64,000 nucleotides of DNA from Paraburkholderia nodosa (GTDB taxonomy: Bacteria > Pseudomonadota > Gammaproteobacteria > Burkholderiales > Burkholderiaceae), in assembly GCF_001718195.1 (NCBI RefSeq), contig NZ_MCNV01000026.1, forward strand, positions 42,751-106,750. Direction: 5' to 3'. The notes below the pieces were generated by a model. That model saw only the letters and a program-made list of their open reading frames with translations, searched no databases and was not told where the DNA came from. Of this stretch, positions 1-8,375 are shown in pieces (position 1 is the first letter of the stretch; each line of letters begins with the position of its first letter). The translations under genes and the position numbers were made by a program.

Positions 1-403
1 CGTGCGCAGCCACGCGCACCGTGTGGGCGCCCGTGAAGCGCGCGTGACCCTTGAACACGGTGACGTTCGGCGCATGGCGCAGCCACTGCTCGACGCCGTC
101 GCGCGACGCCCCGATGATGCGCTCCTTGCGCGCCTTCACGAAGGCGAGATCGACGCGCACGTCGGCGGGCTGCGCACCCAATCCGATTTGCACGCCGAAG
201 TCCGCCGCATGGCGCGCAACGTGGGCGGCACGCGCGCAGGCGACGTAGGCCTTGGTCGGCGTGCAGCCGACGTTCACGCAGGTCCCGCCGAATGACGCGC
301 GCTCGATCACCGCGGTCTTGCGGCCGCTCTTGCCAAGCCGCACCGCGAGAGGCGGCCCGCTTTGCCCCGTGCCGATCACGATCGCATCGAAACGTTGTGC
401 CAT
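1..403 (-). CDS. FAD-dependent disulfide oxidoreductase, mercuric-reductase-like (N-terminal part)
   Basis: This is the first 134 codons of a class I pyridine nucleotide-disulfide oxidoreductase; the rest lies beyond the left edge. Near the N-terminus a Rossmann FAD-binding motif (GTGQSG, residues 11-16) follows a hydrophobic strand, and the redox-active disulfide motif CVNVGCTPTK sits at about residues 42-51 (Cys42, Cys47). Family members are dihydrolipoamide dehydrogenases, glutathione reductases and mercuric reductases. No N-terminal heavy-metal-binding domain is present, so a mercuric-reductase-like or generic enzyme fits better than true MerA. The ATG is preceded by AAGGAGAG at good spacing. 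The substrate cannot be told from this fragment. Confidence 0.85.
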   Translation of the reverse strand, partial: MAQRFDAIVIGTGQSGPPLAVRLGKSGRKTAVIERASFGGTCVNVGCTPTKAYVACARAAHVARHAADFGVQIGLGAQPADVRVDLAFVKARKERIIGASRDGVEQWLRHAPNVTVFKGHARFTGAHTVRVAAH

Positions 404-555
404 GCCGCTCTCCTTTGCCGTTGACGCGAGTTGAGCCGCGAGTCGCGAAAGGCGGCCGATCGCGCCATCTTACGCGCGACGAATAGCCACCGCCCGCAGC
501 GTGATTGTGCGAATCGGGTACGCATTGGCACGTATTGCGAAGGGGGCGCAGGGGC

Positions 556-589
556 AAAAAAAGAGCCGCCTCGCACGTCGAGGCGGCTC
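556..589 (-). terminator. Rho-independent terminator (minus strand)
   Basis: An 11-bp perfect stem (563-573 with 579-589) closes a 5-nt loop. Read on the minus strand it is followed by seven T residues (556-562). It would end transcripts coming from the right, most likely of the small ORF at 747-956. Nothing else is seen in the gene-free stretch 404-746. Confidence 0.85.
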
Positions 590-746
590 ACAGGGTGACG
601 TCGCAACAGCAAACGGGCGAAGCCGCTGCGCGTCAGGGGGATCGGAGAACTTCGGACACGCTTGCGTCAGGCGTTCGGTGAATCCGTGACTGGATATTCA
701 ATCGTTGAAGTTGAGGAAGCTCCGCGTGCGTGCAATCAGCACACAA

Positions 747-956
747 TCAGTGCACACAATCGGTGGCCGCACATTCTCCGTGGCCCGCGTTCCAGAGTTC
801 GCGCGAGCGCAGGAATGCGGCGCGCGCTCCGCGCGTCGCCATCATCAGGCCGATTTGCCCCATGTTGAAGTCGTGCGACACCATCAGCTGCATCAGGTCC
901 ACCATCGGCAGGACCAATGCTGGCTGATATAACTGTCGTTCGATAAAGGATTTCAT
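747..956 (-). CDS. Small hypothetical protein, 69 aa
   Basis: I do not recognise this protein. The ATG at 956 has an upstream GGGAG, and the gene is followed about 160 nt later by a strong minus-strand terminator, which argues that the strand is transcribed. The N-terminal half is rich in Met and Leu (MVDLMQLMVSHDFNMGQIGLMM lies within residues 19-40) and looks amphipathic or weakly membrane-associated. The C-terminus carries two cysteines and two histidines. The frame continues upstream to 1001, but the internal ATG with its ribosome site is the better start. It could still be a spurious frame. Confidence 0.4.
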   Translation of the reverse strand: MKSFIERQLYQPALVLPMVDLMQLMVSHDFNMGQIGLMMATRGARAAFLRSRELWNAGHGECAATDCVH

Positions 957-1195
957 GACCGCTCCCGCTGCATGCCCCGCGTCCTCCTGACGCAAGGTCA
1001 TTCCATGGTTGTCATTCTAGGAATGCGGCGTGCGTGGATAAATGGGCCGCCAGCGAAGTCACTTGTCGAGAATCGCAAACAATCGATCCGAATGTGGAAA
1101 CAAGGGGTGCGGCGGCGGGGTCCGCCGTGTTCGCCGGGCATCGCGCGCGGCCGCGCCACACGGCTTTGGGCGAATTCCGGCCGTGCGGACGCGCT

Positions 1196-1810
1196 TCAGT
1201 CGAGGGGCGTAGCGACGAATTCCGGCAGTGTCTCGGCACGTGCGGAAAGCGCGGCAATCGCCGGATATCGGGCGGGATCAGCGCAGCCGGGCAGCATGTA
1301 CTGGTTGAAACGCCACGCTACGGCCGCGGTGATGTCGGCCTGCGTGATGCGGCCCGCGCACAGCCAGCCGTCGCGACCCGCAACGAGTTGGTCGAGTACG
1401 GTCCAGGCCGCGTGCATCTGGGCGTTCACGCGCTCGAACCACGGCTCGTGCTGGCGCTCGGCGGGGCGCAACTGGCGTTCATAGACCTGCTGCACCGTCT
1501 TTTCCATGGCCGCGAGCGCGAAACCGTTCACGCGCAGCGCGAAGGTCCGCTCCTGCGCCTCCTCCGGCATGAGCCGCCGCGCGGCGGGCACTTTGCGGTC
1601 CAGATAGTCGAGGATCAGCGTCGAGTCGATCAACTGGGTGCCGTCGTCGTCGACGAAGGTCGGCGCCTTCACGACGGGATTGATCCGAGCAAATTCGTCG
1701 TACTGCCGAAATACCGAAATGCTGCGGTGCTCGAACTCGAGCCCCAGCACATGGAGCGAAATCGCGACGCGACGCACGTAGGGGGAGTCCATCATACCGA
1801 TCAACTGCAT
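1196..1810 (-). CDS. Glutathione S-transferase family protein
   Basis: A 204-aa protein of normal length for a cytosolic GST. The thioredoxin-like N-terminal domain starts MQLIGMMDSPYVRRV; the Ser in SPYVRRVA is at the usual glutathione-contact position. The PVVKAPTFVDDDGTQLIDST segment holds the cis-Pro and the Asp/Ser gamma-glutamyl-binding residues. The C-terminal half is the all-alpha substrate domain. The start was chosen because GGTGA precedes the ATG at 1810, whereas the longer open frame begins with a low-complexity stretch. The gene stands alone, so the natural substrate is unknown; detoxification is the family role. Confidence 0.9.
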   Translation of the reverse strand: MQLIGMMDSPYVRRVAISLHVLGLEFEHRSISVFRQYDEFARINPVVKAPTFVDDDGTQLIDSTLILDYLDRKVPAARRLMPEEAQERTFALRVNGFALAAMEKTVQQVYERQLRPAERQHEPWFERVNAQMHAAWTVLDQLVAGRDGWLCAGRITQADITAAVAWRFNQYMLPGCADPARYPAIAALSARAETLPEFVATPLD

Positions 1811-2241
1811 GGGTTCACCTCGAACAGTAAAAAGGGATCGGACGTCGATCTTGCAGGAAGCCCCATCGCATTTCAAGCCACGTTGAGCATCCCGGAACGG
1901 CGCCACGGCAACGCGGTCGTTGTGCAAAAACACACCGTGTCGATGTGCCACGTCCGGCTCGCCGCACTGTAGGGCTACATTTGTTAGCAGACGTCGAATC
2001 TGACGCGTCGCGGCATTGTTGCGCCGCAGCGCTTCACCCAGCGTACCGGCGCCTTTTTACCGTGCCGCGCTGCTCAAGGCGCAGCGGCGTGCGGGGTGCA
2101 AGCAAAGGATGCCGAAGCATCAGGCAGACCGCATGAAAGCGGGTTTTTGCGCGCCGCATGTGCTGCAGTGCATCGCCGGGAAACTCCTGGATTCGGACGC
2201 CGAACGGCTGAGATAGTCTCAATGCACAAGGAGACGGAATC
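1811..2241. other. Gene-free stretch upstream of the GST gene
   Basis: Between the divergent GST gene and the small exported protein no supported coding frame, RNA gene or repeat is visible. It presumably carries both promoters, but no clear -35/-10 pair could be picked. Confidence 0.5.
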
Positions 2242-2490
2242 ATGAGACAAGCATTCAACGTTGGTGTTGTCATCGTCCTCGCACTCCTCCTCGCGAATCG
2301 TGCCATGACACGTGTGCAGGCTCACGAGGCTGGCTCGCTTACCTGTGCCCAGGGCTCGGCACTCGTCAAGGCCGAAGCCCTCGTGCGCGGATTCGGCGAA
2401 CACGGTGCGAGCGCCCAGAGCGAAAACTTCCTCTCTTCCTGTCTCGTTTCAGGCCAGGGTCAAGTCGGCGACCTGATCGCCCACGACTGA
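2242..2490 (+). CDS. Small exported hypothetical protein, 82 aa
   Basis: The ATG has a clear ribosome site (AAGGAGAC). Residues 1-28 form a signal peptide or membrane anchor (short basic start, then VGVVIVLALLLAN), ending near VQA-HEA, a plausible signal peptidase I site. The mature part is about 54 residues with two cysteines (residues 35 and 67) that could form a disulfide in the periplasm. No family is recognised. The gene stands alone and a long hairpin follows it. Confidence 0.6.
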   Translation: MRQAFNVGVVIVLALLLANRAMTRVQAHEAGSLTCAQGSALVKAEALVRGFGEHGASAQSENFLSSCLVSGQGQVGDLIAHD

Positions 2491-2504
2491 GCGCCAATGA
2501 CTGA

Positions 2505-2549
2505 GCGCCCACGCCGCGAGCGCCCAGCCGCGTTTCGCGGCGTGGGCGC
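2505..2549 (+). terminator. Long GC-rich hairpin, probable terminator
   Basis: A perfect 14-bp inverted repeat (2505-2518 with 2536-2549) lies 15 nt after the stop of the small exported protein. Only a short T-rich stretch (GGTTTAA) follows, so the call as an intrinsic terminator is moderate. Confidence 0.5.
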
Positions 2550-2973
2550 GGTTTAACGGCGCGACACGTGGTACCACGCTCGCTCGCGGCCCCACCGCCG
2601 GAGCGCGCTCATGACCATCCCCCGAACGCCGTTCAGCATTCGGCTGGACAGGGTCACACGCCCGCCACTGCGGACCTCGATGTCCGCGGCCGCCCCGATT
2701 ACCGACCCGAAGCCAACGCCTGGCTACCCGACACCTTCGCCCTTGACTTCAGGTGCGACAAGTCGTCGACTTGCGCTGACGCCCGTAAGTTCACGCGCAT
2801 CCGCGCCACCCGAAGTCGATACCTCCGCAGGCATCGCTCAGTCGCTCCCGCTCGTTGACGCAGGCGCGGGCGGTTCCACAGCGTCAAGCAAACCCGGCGC
2901 GCCGGGACGCACCGCTGCGGGTTGCCAATTCCCCGGGTTGGCGGCGAGAATGCTCGCGGACCACGGAGAATCT
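2550..2973. other. Gene-free stretch before the small lipoprotein
   Basis: Open frames on both strands overlap here, but none has a ribosome site or a recognisable product. The region probably holds the promoter of the lipoprotein gene at 2974. Confidence 0.4.
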
Positions 2974-3246
2974 ATGAAAGGTTGCATCCTGTTGTTTGGA
3001 GTCAGCATGCTGGCGGCGTGCACATCGGTAACGGCCGTCAATTCGAGACAGGATGGGCATCTCACCGTCACGAGCCGCGCGCGCTGGGAGCTTGTTTCGT
3101 GGAACCACGTGCGCGCAGTCGGGCTCAGCGAAGCCGAGGACTACTGCGAAAAACGGAAGAAGCAGTTGCACACGGTCGAGATCCACAGCGAAGGCGTGCG
3201 CGGCATGACGTCCCAGACAGTAGAAGTCATCTTCGACTGCATCTGA
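2974..3246 (+). CDS. Small lipoprotein with DUF4156-like length and layout, 90 aa
   Basis: The protein begins with a lipoprotein signal peptide (MKGCILLFGVSMLAAC) with lipobox LAAC, so Cys16 would be the lipidated residue. The mature part contains an EAEDYCEKRKKQ helix and ends VEVIFDCI. Two more cysteines (in DYC and FDC) could form a disulfide, a pattern common in small outer-membrane lipoproteins of enterobacteria and Burkholderia. The start was chosen because of the signal sequence and the GGAG 7 nt upstream; the longer open frame upstream has no such features. The function is unknown and the family comparison is from memory only. Confidence 0.7.
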   Translation: MKGCILLFGVSMLAACTSVTAVNSRQDGHLTVTSRARWELVSWNHVRAVGLSEAEDYCEKRKKQLHTVEIHSEGVRGMTSQTVEVIFDCI

Positions 3247-3423
3247 GGGGGACCGCATAGTCTTCTCGGCATCCGCGTCAAACGGGCGTTGCAGCCCGTT
3301 AGCGCGCTATTGCAGACCAGATTGCTCGAGATAGCGCAATAGTTTGTTGTCGTTCACCCTGATACCCAAATCGCATGAGCGCGCTAAACTGACGATACAT
3401 TTTGTTACGTTTAGGGCCGCGTC

Positions 3424-3525
3424 ATGTTGACCGCATTCTTTATCGCCTGCCCCTTCGGCATCGCGGCATTGTTCGGGTTCGCAAGGCTGATCAATCCTCT
3501 CACCGGGAAGATCGGTAGTCGTTGA
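3424..3525 (+). CDS. Possible 33-aa hydrophobic microprotein
   Basis: A short frame reads MLTAFFIACPFGIAALFGFA and then a polar, basic C-terminus (residues 21-33), which resembles a single-pass small membrane protein. There is only a weak ribosome site (AGGG, 8 nt upstream). It stands alone in the 434-nt gap between the lipoprotein and the tRNA-Leu terminator. It may be chance; only the coherent hydrophobic composition supports it. Confidence 0.25.
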   Translation: MLTAFFIACPFGIAALFGFARLINPLTGKIGSR

Positions 3526-3677
3526 TTGCGCAAGCGCCCGGTTGCGGCGCAGCGCCCGACTGATCCTCGCGCCGCCATTCTGCGCGGCTGCCTCGGGCTT
3601 TTCCCGCCCTATCCTGTTTTTCTCTTCGGTGTAGCCAGATCCCTTCGTGCGCCCGCACGGATTTAGCCATGCAAATG

Positions 3678-3710
3678 AAAAACCCGCGAAGCCTGAAGCT
3701 ATCGCGGGTT
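3678..3710 (-). terminator. Rho-independent terminator of tRNA-Leu
   Basis: Outer stem 3681-3689 with 3702-3710, extended inside by AGC/GCT. On the minus strand it is followed by a run of T. It lies 38 nt beyond the CCA end of the split tRNA-Leu gene. Confidence 0.85.
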
Positions 3711-3747
3711 TCGGGAATCCAGCGGCATTCGCTGGAACAACAACATC

Positions 3748-4117
3748 TGGTGCCGGGGACCGGACTCGAACCGGCAAGCCGTAAGGCGGCGGATTTTCGT
3801 CACACCACGTCTTTCGACGCCACGCGCCATGCATGGGCGCGCGTTCGTGCGCTGGACTATGCCTTCACCGTCGCTGAGCGCCGCGTAATCTCACGCCGCG
3901 CCTGGCCTTAGGCGCCCCCCGTCTAGTCTCTACACCTTCCTGACCACCGCTTTGCGCGGCAGCCGGCTTGGCTCGGCGTTGCCTCGGCGCCTCGCGCGCG
4001 ACGCGCTTCCAGGCCCAGGGGTTTCGCCGAATTTGAGGGGTTCTGCACCGGCCGTTTCCGGTCGGGCACTCAATCGTTTCTTAAGTCCGCTATGTTTACC
4101 AATTTCATCACCCCGGC
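3748..4117 (-). tRNA. tRNA-Leu(UAA), interrupted by a group I intron
   Basis: Exon 1 is 4117-4083 (35 nt) and exon 2 is 3797-3748 (50 nt, CCA encoded), giving an 85-nt mature tRNA. Acceptor stem GCCGGGG (4117-4111) pairs with CCCCGGC (3758-3752). The D-arm is in GATGAAATTGGTAAAC. The anticodon stem GCGGA (4090-4086) pairs with TCCGC (3793-3789). The joined loop reads C-U-U-A-A-A-A, so the anticodon is UAA. A long variable arm (GCCTTACGGC), typical of tRNA-Leu, and a T-arm with TTCGAGT follow. The break lies between U34 and A35, exactly where cyanobacterial tRNA-Leu(UAA) genes carry an intron. A terminator follows. Without splicing this tRNA could not function. Confidence 0.95.
3798..4082 (-). 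ncRNA. Group I self-splicing-type intron in tRNA-Leu(UAA), 285 nt
   Basis: The 5' exon ends in U and the intron ends in G (complement of C3798), as group I introns require. P1: exon CUU can pair with GAG at intron positions 12-14, with a U-G wobble at the splice site. P2: ACCGG/CCGGT around 4062-4047. P3: CCCCTC (4040-4035) with GGGGGG (3920-3915). The P4-P6 region has AATTCGGCGAAACC and GCCGAGCCAAGCC. P7: GACTA (3928-3924) pairs with TAGTC (3859-3855); in the Anabaena intron, as I recall it, the same stem is GACUC/GAGUC, a compensatory change. P8: GCGCC/GGCGC. A P9 hairpin is capped by GAAA (CGTC-GAAA-GACG). There is no homing-endonuclease frame. Splicing activity is inferred, not shown. Confidence 0.92.
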
Positions 4118-4221
4118 AGGGCGGACGCGATTCTACCATTGCCCGGCGCACCTCCCAAAGGCGGGACGGGGGACCGCATCCGTCATCTGCCGGTCATACG
4201 CATTTTTCATAATCGGCCCCA

Positions 4222-4237
4222 TCGAAAACGTTTACAT
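4222..4237. promoter_or_regulatory. LacI-family operator
   Basis: The perfect palindrome AAACGTTT (4226-4233), set in GAAAACGTTTACA, has the central CpG typical of LacI/PurR-type operators. It lies 25 nt before the start of the LacI-family regulator gene, which suggests autoregulation and possibly control of the ABC genes downstream. Confidence 0.6.
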
Positions 4238-4257
4238 ACGACGCCGGGGCCGATCGC

Positions 4258-5325
4258 ATGACGCCAACCATCAAGGATGTCGCCGCACACGCCGGATTCT
4301 CGATCGCCACCGTGTCGCGCGCGATCAATGCGCCTCATACGGTCAACCCCGTCACGCTCGCGCGGGTGCGCGAAGCAATCGACGCGCTGAAGTTCCGCCC
4401 GAACCCGCTCGGCCGCCAGTTGCGCGGCGAGCGCACGCGTCTGATCGGCGTGGTGCTGCCCACGCTCGCCAATCCGGTGTTCGCCGAGTGCCTGCAGGGC
4501 ATCGACGAACTCGCCGCGGCGCAGGGCTTCCGCCTCATGCTGATGACCACGCAGTACGACGCCGAACGCGAGCGTCATGCGATCGAGACGTTGCGCGCGC
4601 AACGTGTCGAGGGGCTGATCCTGACCGTCGCCGACGCCGACACCCACCCCCTGCTCGACGAACTCGACGCGGACGGCCCGCTCTACGTGCTGATGCACAA
4701 CGACACGAAACGGCGCCCTTCGGTGTCGGTGGACAACCACCAGGCCGCGTGCGACGGCGTGCGCATGCTCATCGCGCACGGCCATCGCCGCATCCTCATG
4801 CTGGCCGGCACGCTCGCCGCCTCCGACCGCGCGCGCCAGCGCCATGCGGGCTATGCACTCGCAATGCAGCAGGCCGGCCTCACGCCCGCGCCGGCCCTCG
4901 AAGTCGATTTCAACGCGCAAGAGCTTGCGCCTCCGGTGCTCGCACATCTGACGAGCGGGCCCGCGCGGCCCACGGCCCTCTTCTGCAGCAACGACCTGCT
5001 GGCCATGGTCGTGATGCGCGGACTGCGCCGCGCCCGCCTGCGCGTGCCGCAGGACATGTCGATTCTCGGCTTCGACGGCCTCGCGATGAGCGAACTGCTC
5101 GCGCCGCCGCTTGCGAGCATCGGCACGCCGAACCGCGATATCGGCTGCGAAGCGTGGCAATGCCTGATGGCGCGCATCGGCGGCCAGTATGCGGGGCCGC
5201 TCGCCAATACGCTGCCGCACACCTTGCGCACCGGCGGCACCATCGCGGCGATCGCGCACGCGCCGCTCGGCGCGCGTGGAAGCGCGATCGATCGCGGCCT
5301 CGAACTCGGCGGCGCGCTCTCGTGA
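4258..5325 (+). CDS. LacI-family transcriptional regulator
   Basis: A 355-aa regulator of normal family length. Residues 3-23 form the helix-turn-helix (TIKDVAAHAGFSIATVSRAIN), followed by the hinge helix (NPLGRQLRGERT) and a type I periplasmic-binding-protein-like sensor domain from about residue 60. It would repress or activate sugar-type or metabolite uptake genes in response to a small ligand. It is directly upstream of, and on the same strand as, the ABC transporter/phosphodiesterase genes (110-nt gap), so they are its likely targets. A LacI-type palindrome overlaps its own leader. The effector is unknown. Confidence 0.92.
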   Translation: MTPTIKDVAAHAGFSIATVSRAINAPHTVNPVTLARVREAIDALKFRPNPLGRQLRGERTRLIGVVLPTLANPVFAECLQGIDELAAAQGFRLMLMTTQYDAERERHAIETLRAQRVEGLILTVADADTHPLLDELDADGPLYVLMHNDTKRRPSVSVDNHQAACDGVRMLIAHGHRRILMLAGTLAASDRARQRHAGYALAMQQAGLTPAPALEVDFNAQELAPPVLAHLTSGPARPTALFCSNDLLAMVVMRGLRRARLRVPQDMSILGFDGLAMSELLAPPLASIGTPNRDIGCEAWQCLMARIGGQYAGPLANTLPHTLRTGGTIAAIAHAPLGARGSAIDRGLELGGALS

Positions 5326-5435
5326 GTCAGTGGCGCGTCTGAGGAACAAACCGAACCAGCCGAACAATCCGGGGCCGTGCACGCACGCGGCCCTCATCCA
5401 CCAGAACGCTCTCGCAACCGACCTGGAGACCTGCC

Positions 5436-6557
5436 TTGACCAGCCGACTCGCCTTTGCCGGCCCGCTTTCGCTTGTGCCCGTGCGCGCCGTCCTGCGCAC
5501 GCTAGCCGCACCCGTGCGGCGCCTGACCCGCTTCGCCCGCTCCTCCCGCGCGCTGCCGCTCGCCGCGAGCGCCGCCGCCCTCGTAGCGGGATTTGCCGCG
5601 CCACTGACGGCGCAGGCCGATCAGACCGCCATCTGCTACAACTGTCCGCCCGAATGGGCCGACTGGGCGAGCCAGATTCAGGCTATCCAGAAAGAGACCG
5701 GGATTCGCGTGCCGTTCGACAACAAGAACTCCGGCCAATCCATCGCACAACTGATGGCCGAGCAGAAGAGCCCGGTCGCCGATGTCGTTTATCTCGGCGT
5801 GTCATCGGCATTCCAGGCGAAGGACAAGGGCGTGATCACGCCGTACAAGCCCGCGCACTGGAACGACATTCCCGCCGACCTGAAGGACCCGCAAGGCTAC
5901 TGGTTCGCCATCCACTCGGGCACGCTCGGCTTCTTCGTCAACAAGGACGCGCTCGAAGGCAAGCCGGTGCCGCGTTCGTGGGCCGATCTCCTCAAGCCCG
6001 AGTACAAGGGCATGGTCGGGTACCTCGATCCGTCGAGCGCCTTCGTGGGTTATGCGGGCGCGGTAGCCGTGAATCTCGCGTTGGGCGGCACGCTCGACAA
6101 CTTCCAGCCCGCTTTCGAATGGTTCGGCAAGCTCAAGGCCAACCAGCCGATCGTGCCGAAGCAGACCGCCTACGCGCGCGTGCTGTCGGGTGAGATTCCG
6201 ATCCTGCTCGACTACGACTTCGACGCCTACCGCGCCAGGTACAAGGACCACGCAAACGTCGAGTTCGTGATCCCCAAGGAAGGCACGATTTCGGTGCCCT
6301 ACGTGATGAGCCTCGTGAAGAACGGCCCGCACGAAGCGAACGGCAAGAAGGTGCTCGACTTCGTGCTGTCCGACGAAGGCCAGAAGCTCTGGGCCAATGC
6401 CTACCTGCGCCCGGTGCGCGCAAGCGCGCTCTCGCCGGAAGCGGCTTCGAAGTTCCTGTCCGCGAGCGATTATGCACGCGCAAAACCCGTGGACTTCGCG
6501 AAGATGGCGGCGCAGCAGCAGGCGTTCGGCGAGCGCTATCTGCAGATCATGCACTGA
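5436..6557 (+). CDS. ABC transporter periplasmic substrate-binding protein
   Basis: A 373-aa family 1-type extracellular binding protein, close in style to the Fe(III)/2-aminoethylphosphonate/polyamine group. A long signal region (residues 1-61) ends in LAASAAALVAGFAAPLTAQA. The mature protein begins DQTAICYNCPPEWADWASQ and contains IQKETGIRVPF, VADVVYLG and PRSWADLLKPEYKGMVGYLDP, typical of these proteins. The start is a TTG with GGAG 9 nt upstream; no ATG lies nearby in frame. It is first in a five-gene unit with two permeases, an ATPase and a phosphodiesterase. The substrate could be a phosphonate, polyamine or organophosphate; the phosphodiesterase neighbour favours an organophosphate. 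Confidence 0.85.
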   Translation: MTSRLAFAGPLSLVPVRAVLRTLAAPVRRLTRFARSSRALPLAASAAALVAGFAAPLTAQADQTAICYNCPPEWADWASQIQAIQKETGIRVPFDNKNSGQSIAQLMAEQKSPVADVVYLGVSSAFQAKDKGVITPYKPAHWNDIPADLKDPQGYWFAIHSGTLGFFVNKDALEGKPVPRSWADLLKPEYKGMVGYLDPSSAFVGYAGAVAVNLALGGTLDNFQPAFEWFGKLKANQPIVPKQTAYARVLSGEIPILLDYDFDAYRARYKDHANVEFVIPKEGTISVPYVMSLVKNGPHEANGKKVLDFVLSDEGQKLWANAYLRPVRASALSPEAASKFLSASDYARAKPVDFAKMAAQQQAFGERYLQIMH

Positions 6558-6577
6558 TACCCCGGCCGATCACTTCC

Positions 6578-7402
6578 ATGCATGACCTCACTTTTCCGCT
6601 GCGCTGGCGTGTGGCGCTCATCGCGCCCGCGCTCGCGGTGTTCCTCGCCTTCTGGCTGCTGCCGATGATCGCACTCGTGCAGGTGAGCGCCGACGGACAC
6701 TTCTTCGAGACTTATCGCGCACTCCTGACGAATGGCCGTTACATGAGGAGCCTTGGCGCGACCATTGCGCTCTCGGCCGCCGTGACCGCGGCAACGCTCG
6801 TGATCTCCACGATCTGCGGCCTTCTGCTCGCACGGCGCACGTTCGCGGGGCGGCGCGCGCTCGTCGCGCTGCTCACGTTTCCGCTGGCGTTTCCGGGCGT
6901 GGTGGTCGGCTTCATGGTGATCATGCTCGCCGGCCGCCAGGGGCTCATCGGCGCGCTCTCGCTACGGCTCACCGGCGAGCGCTGGGTGTTCGCGTACTCG
7001 ATGGCGGGACTCTTCGCGGGCTATCTGTACTTTTCGATTCCGCGCGTGATCGTGACCGTGATGGCCTGCGCAAGCCAGCTCGACGGCTCGCTCGAAGAGG
7101 CCGCGCGATCGCTTGGCGCGTCGTCGTGGCGCGTGCTGTGCGATGTGATCCTGCCCGCGCTCGCGCCCGGCCTCGTCGCCGCAGGAGCGATCTGCTTCGC
7201 GACCGCGATGGGCGCGTTCGGCACGGCCTTCACGCTCGCCACCGACATCGACGTCCTGCCGATGACGATCTATACCGAGTTCACGCTCAACGCGAACATG
7301 GTCACCGCAGCCGGCCTCTCGATCGTGCTCGGTCTCGTGACGTGGGCGGTGCTCACGCTCGCGCGCAGCGTGACGGGCGCGGCCGTCGCGGCCACGGCAT
7401 GA
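6578..7402 (+). CDS. ABC transporter permease, first subunit
   Basis: A 274-aa inner-membrane protein with about six hydrophobic segments, of the PotB/CysT type. The cytoplasmic coupling loop LEEAARSLGASSWRVLCDVILPALAPGL (EAA motif) is at about residues 171-198 and contacts the ATPase. The gene begins 20 nt after the binding-protein gene, and its partner permease follows 28 nt after its stop. It forms one half of the transport channel for the unknown substrate of this importer. Confidence 0.9.
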   Translation: MHDLTFPLRWRVALIAPALAVFLAFWLLPMIALVQVSADGHFFETYRALLTNGRYMRSLGATIALSAAVTAATLVISTICGLLLARRTFAGRRALVALLTFPLAFPGVVVGFMVIMLAGRQGLIGALSLRLTGERWVFAYSMAGLFAGYLYFSIPRVIVTVMACASQLDGSLEEAARSLGASSWRVLCDVILPALAPGLVAAGAICFATAMGAFGTAFTLATDIDVLPMTIYTEFTLNANMVTAAGLSIVLGLVTWAVLTLARSVTGAAVAATA

Positions 7403-7430
7403 GCACGCTGTGGTTTTCGAGGACTCCAGA

Positions 7431-8375
7431 ATGAATTCGGTCGTCAATCCCGCCGCAACGGCTGCGCAAGACATGCACGAAGCGCCCGGCCAGCCGCCCG
7501 CCGCGCGGCGGCGCTTCGCCCGGCCCTCGGTGCGCGCATGGATTGCGTGCGCGCAATGGCTCGTCACGCTCGCCACCTGCGCATTTCTCATCGTGCCCGT
7601 GGTGATGTCGATCGTCGCGGGGCTTACCGTCAACTATTTTCGCGGCGTCGCGAGCGGCCTTACGCTGCGCTGGCTCGACCAGGTCTGGGCGCAGTATCAC
7701 GCGAGCGTCTTTCTCTCGCTCGAAGTGGCGGCCGCCACGCTCGTCATCACGCTCGTGACCGGCGTGCCCGCGGGCTATGCGCTCGCACGCAGCCGCACGC
7801 GCCTCTCGCGCCTGATCGAGGAATTGCTCGTGCTGCCCGTTGCGCTGCCCGGCCTCGCTTCGGCGCTCGCCCTGCTCGTGGTGTACGGCGGCTTCAGCAC
7901 CTTTCGCATGAGCGCGGCATTCATCGTGGTCGGCCACGTGGTGTTCACGCTGCCGTTCATGGTGCGGCCCGTGGCAGCCGTGTGCGCGTCGGCGGACCTG
8001 CGCACGCTCGAAGAAGGCGCGGCGAGCCTCGGTGCGAGCTTCTGGCAGCGCTTCACGACCATCGTGCTGCCCAATGCACGGCCCGGCATCGTGGCGGGCG
8101 CGCTCGCGGTGCTCACGCTTTCGATCGGCGAATTCAATCTCACCTGGATGTTGCACACGCCCGACACCAAAACGCTGCCAGTCGGCCTCGCGGACACTTA
8201 CGCGTCGCTGCGCATCGAAGTGGGCAGCGCCTACACGATCCTCTTCTTCGTCATGACGATGCCGCTGCTCGTGGCGATGCAATGGCTCGGCGTGGACGTG
8301 CCCGGCGCCTCGGGAAAGCCCACTGGCAAGCAGCGCCTCGCAGGCCAGCAAAATAGCGACAAGGATTCCGAATGA
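7431..8375 (+). CDS. ABC transporter permease, second subunit
   Basis: A 314-aa inner-membrane protein of the PotC/CysW type. After a hydrophilic, proline-rich N-terminus (residues 1-40) come about six membrane segments and an EAA loop (LEEGAASLGASFWQRFTTIVLPNARPGI). ATG 7431 has GAGGAC upstream and is preferred over the in-frame GTG at 7410. The stop overlaps the start of the ATPase gene by four bases, which indicates translational coupling. Confidence 0.9.
   Translation: MNSVVNPAATAAQDMHEAPGQPPAARRRFARPSVRAWIACAQWLVTLATCAFLIVPVVMSIVAGLTVNYFRGVASGLTLRWLDQVWAQYHASVFLSLEVAAATLVITLVTGVPAGYALARSRTRLSRLIEELLVLPVALPGLASALALLVVYGGFSTFRMSAAFIVVGHVVFTLPFMVRPVAAVCASADLRTLEEGAASLGASFWQRFTTIVLPNARPGIVAGALAVLTLSIGEFNLTWMLHTPDTKTLPVGLADTYASLRIEVGSAYTILFFVMTMPLLVAMQWLGVDVPGASGKPTGKQRLAGQQNSDKDSE

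Noticed and set aside
3307..3834. 175-aa minus-strand frame running through the tRNA-Leu 3' exon
   Set aside because: It reads through exon 2 and the tRNA terminator, has no ribosome site and contains the typical nonsense translation of a tRNA end (VRVRSPAP).
3798..4082. Reading the interrupted tRNA-Leu as a tmRNA or as an integration-damaged tRNA
   Set aside because: There is no tag-peptide frame or second tRNA-like domain. Both halves fit one tRNA-Leu exactly at U34/A35, and the insert has group I core elements, with no integrase or att repeats.
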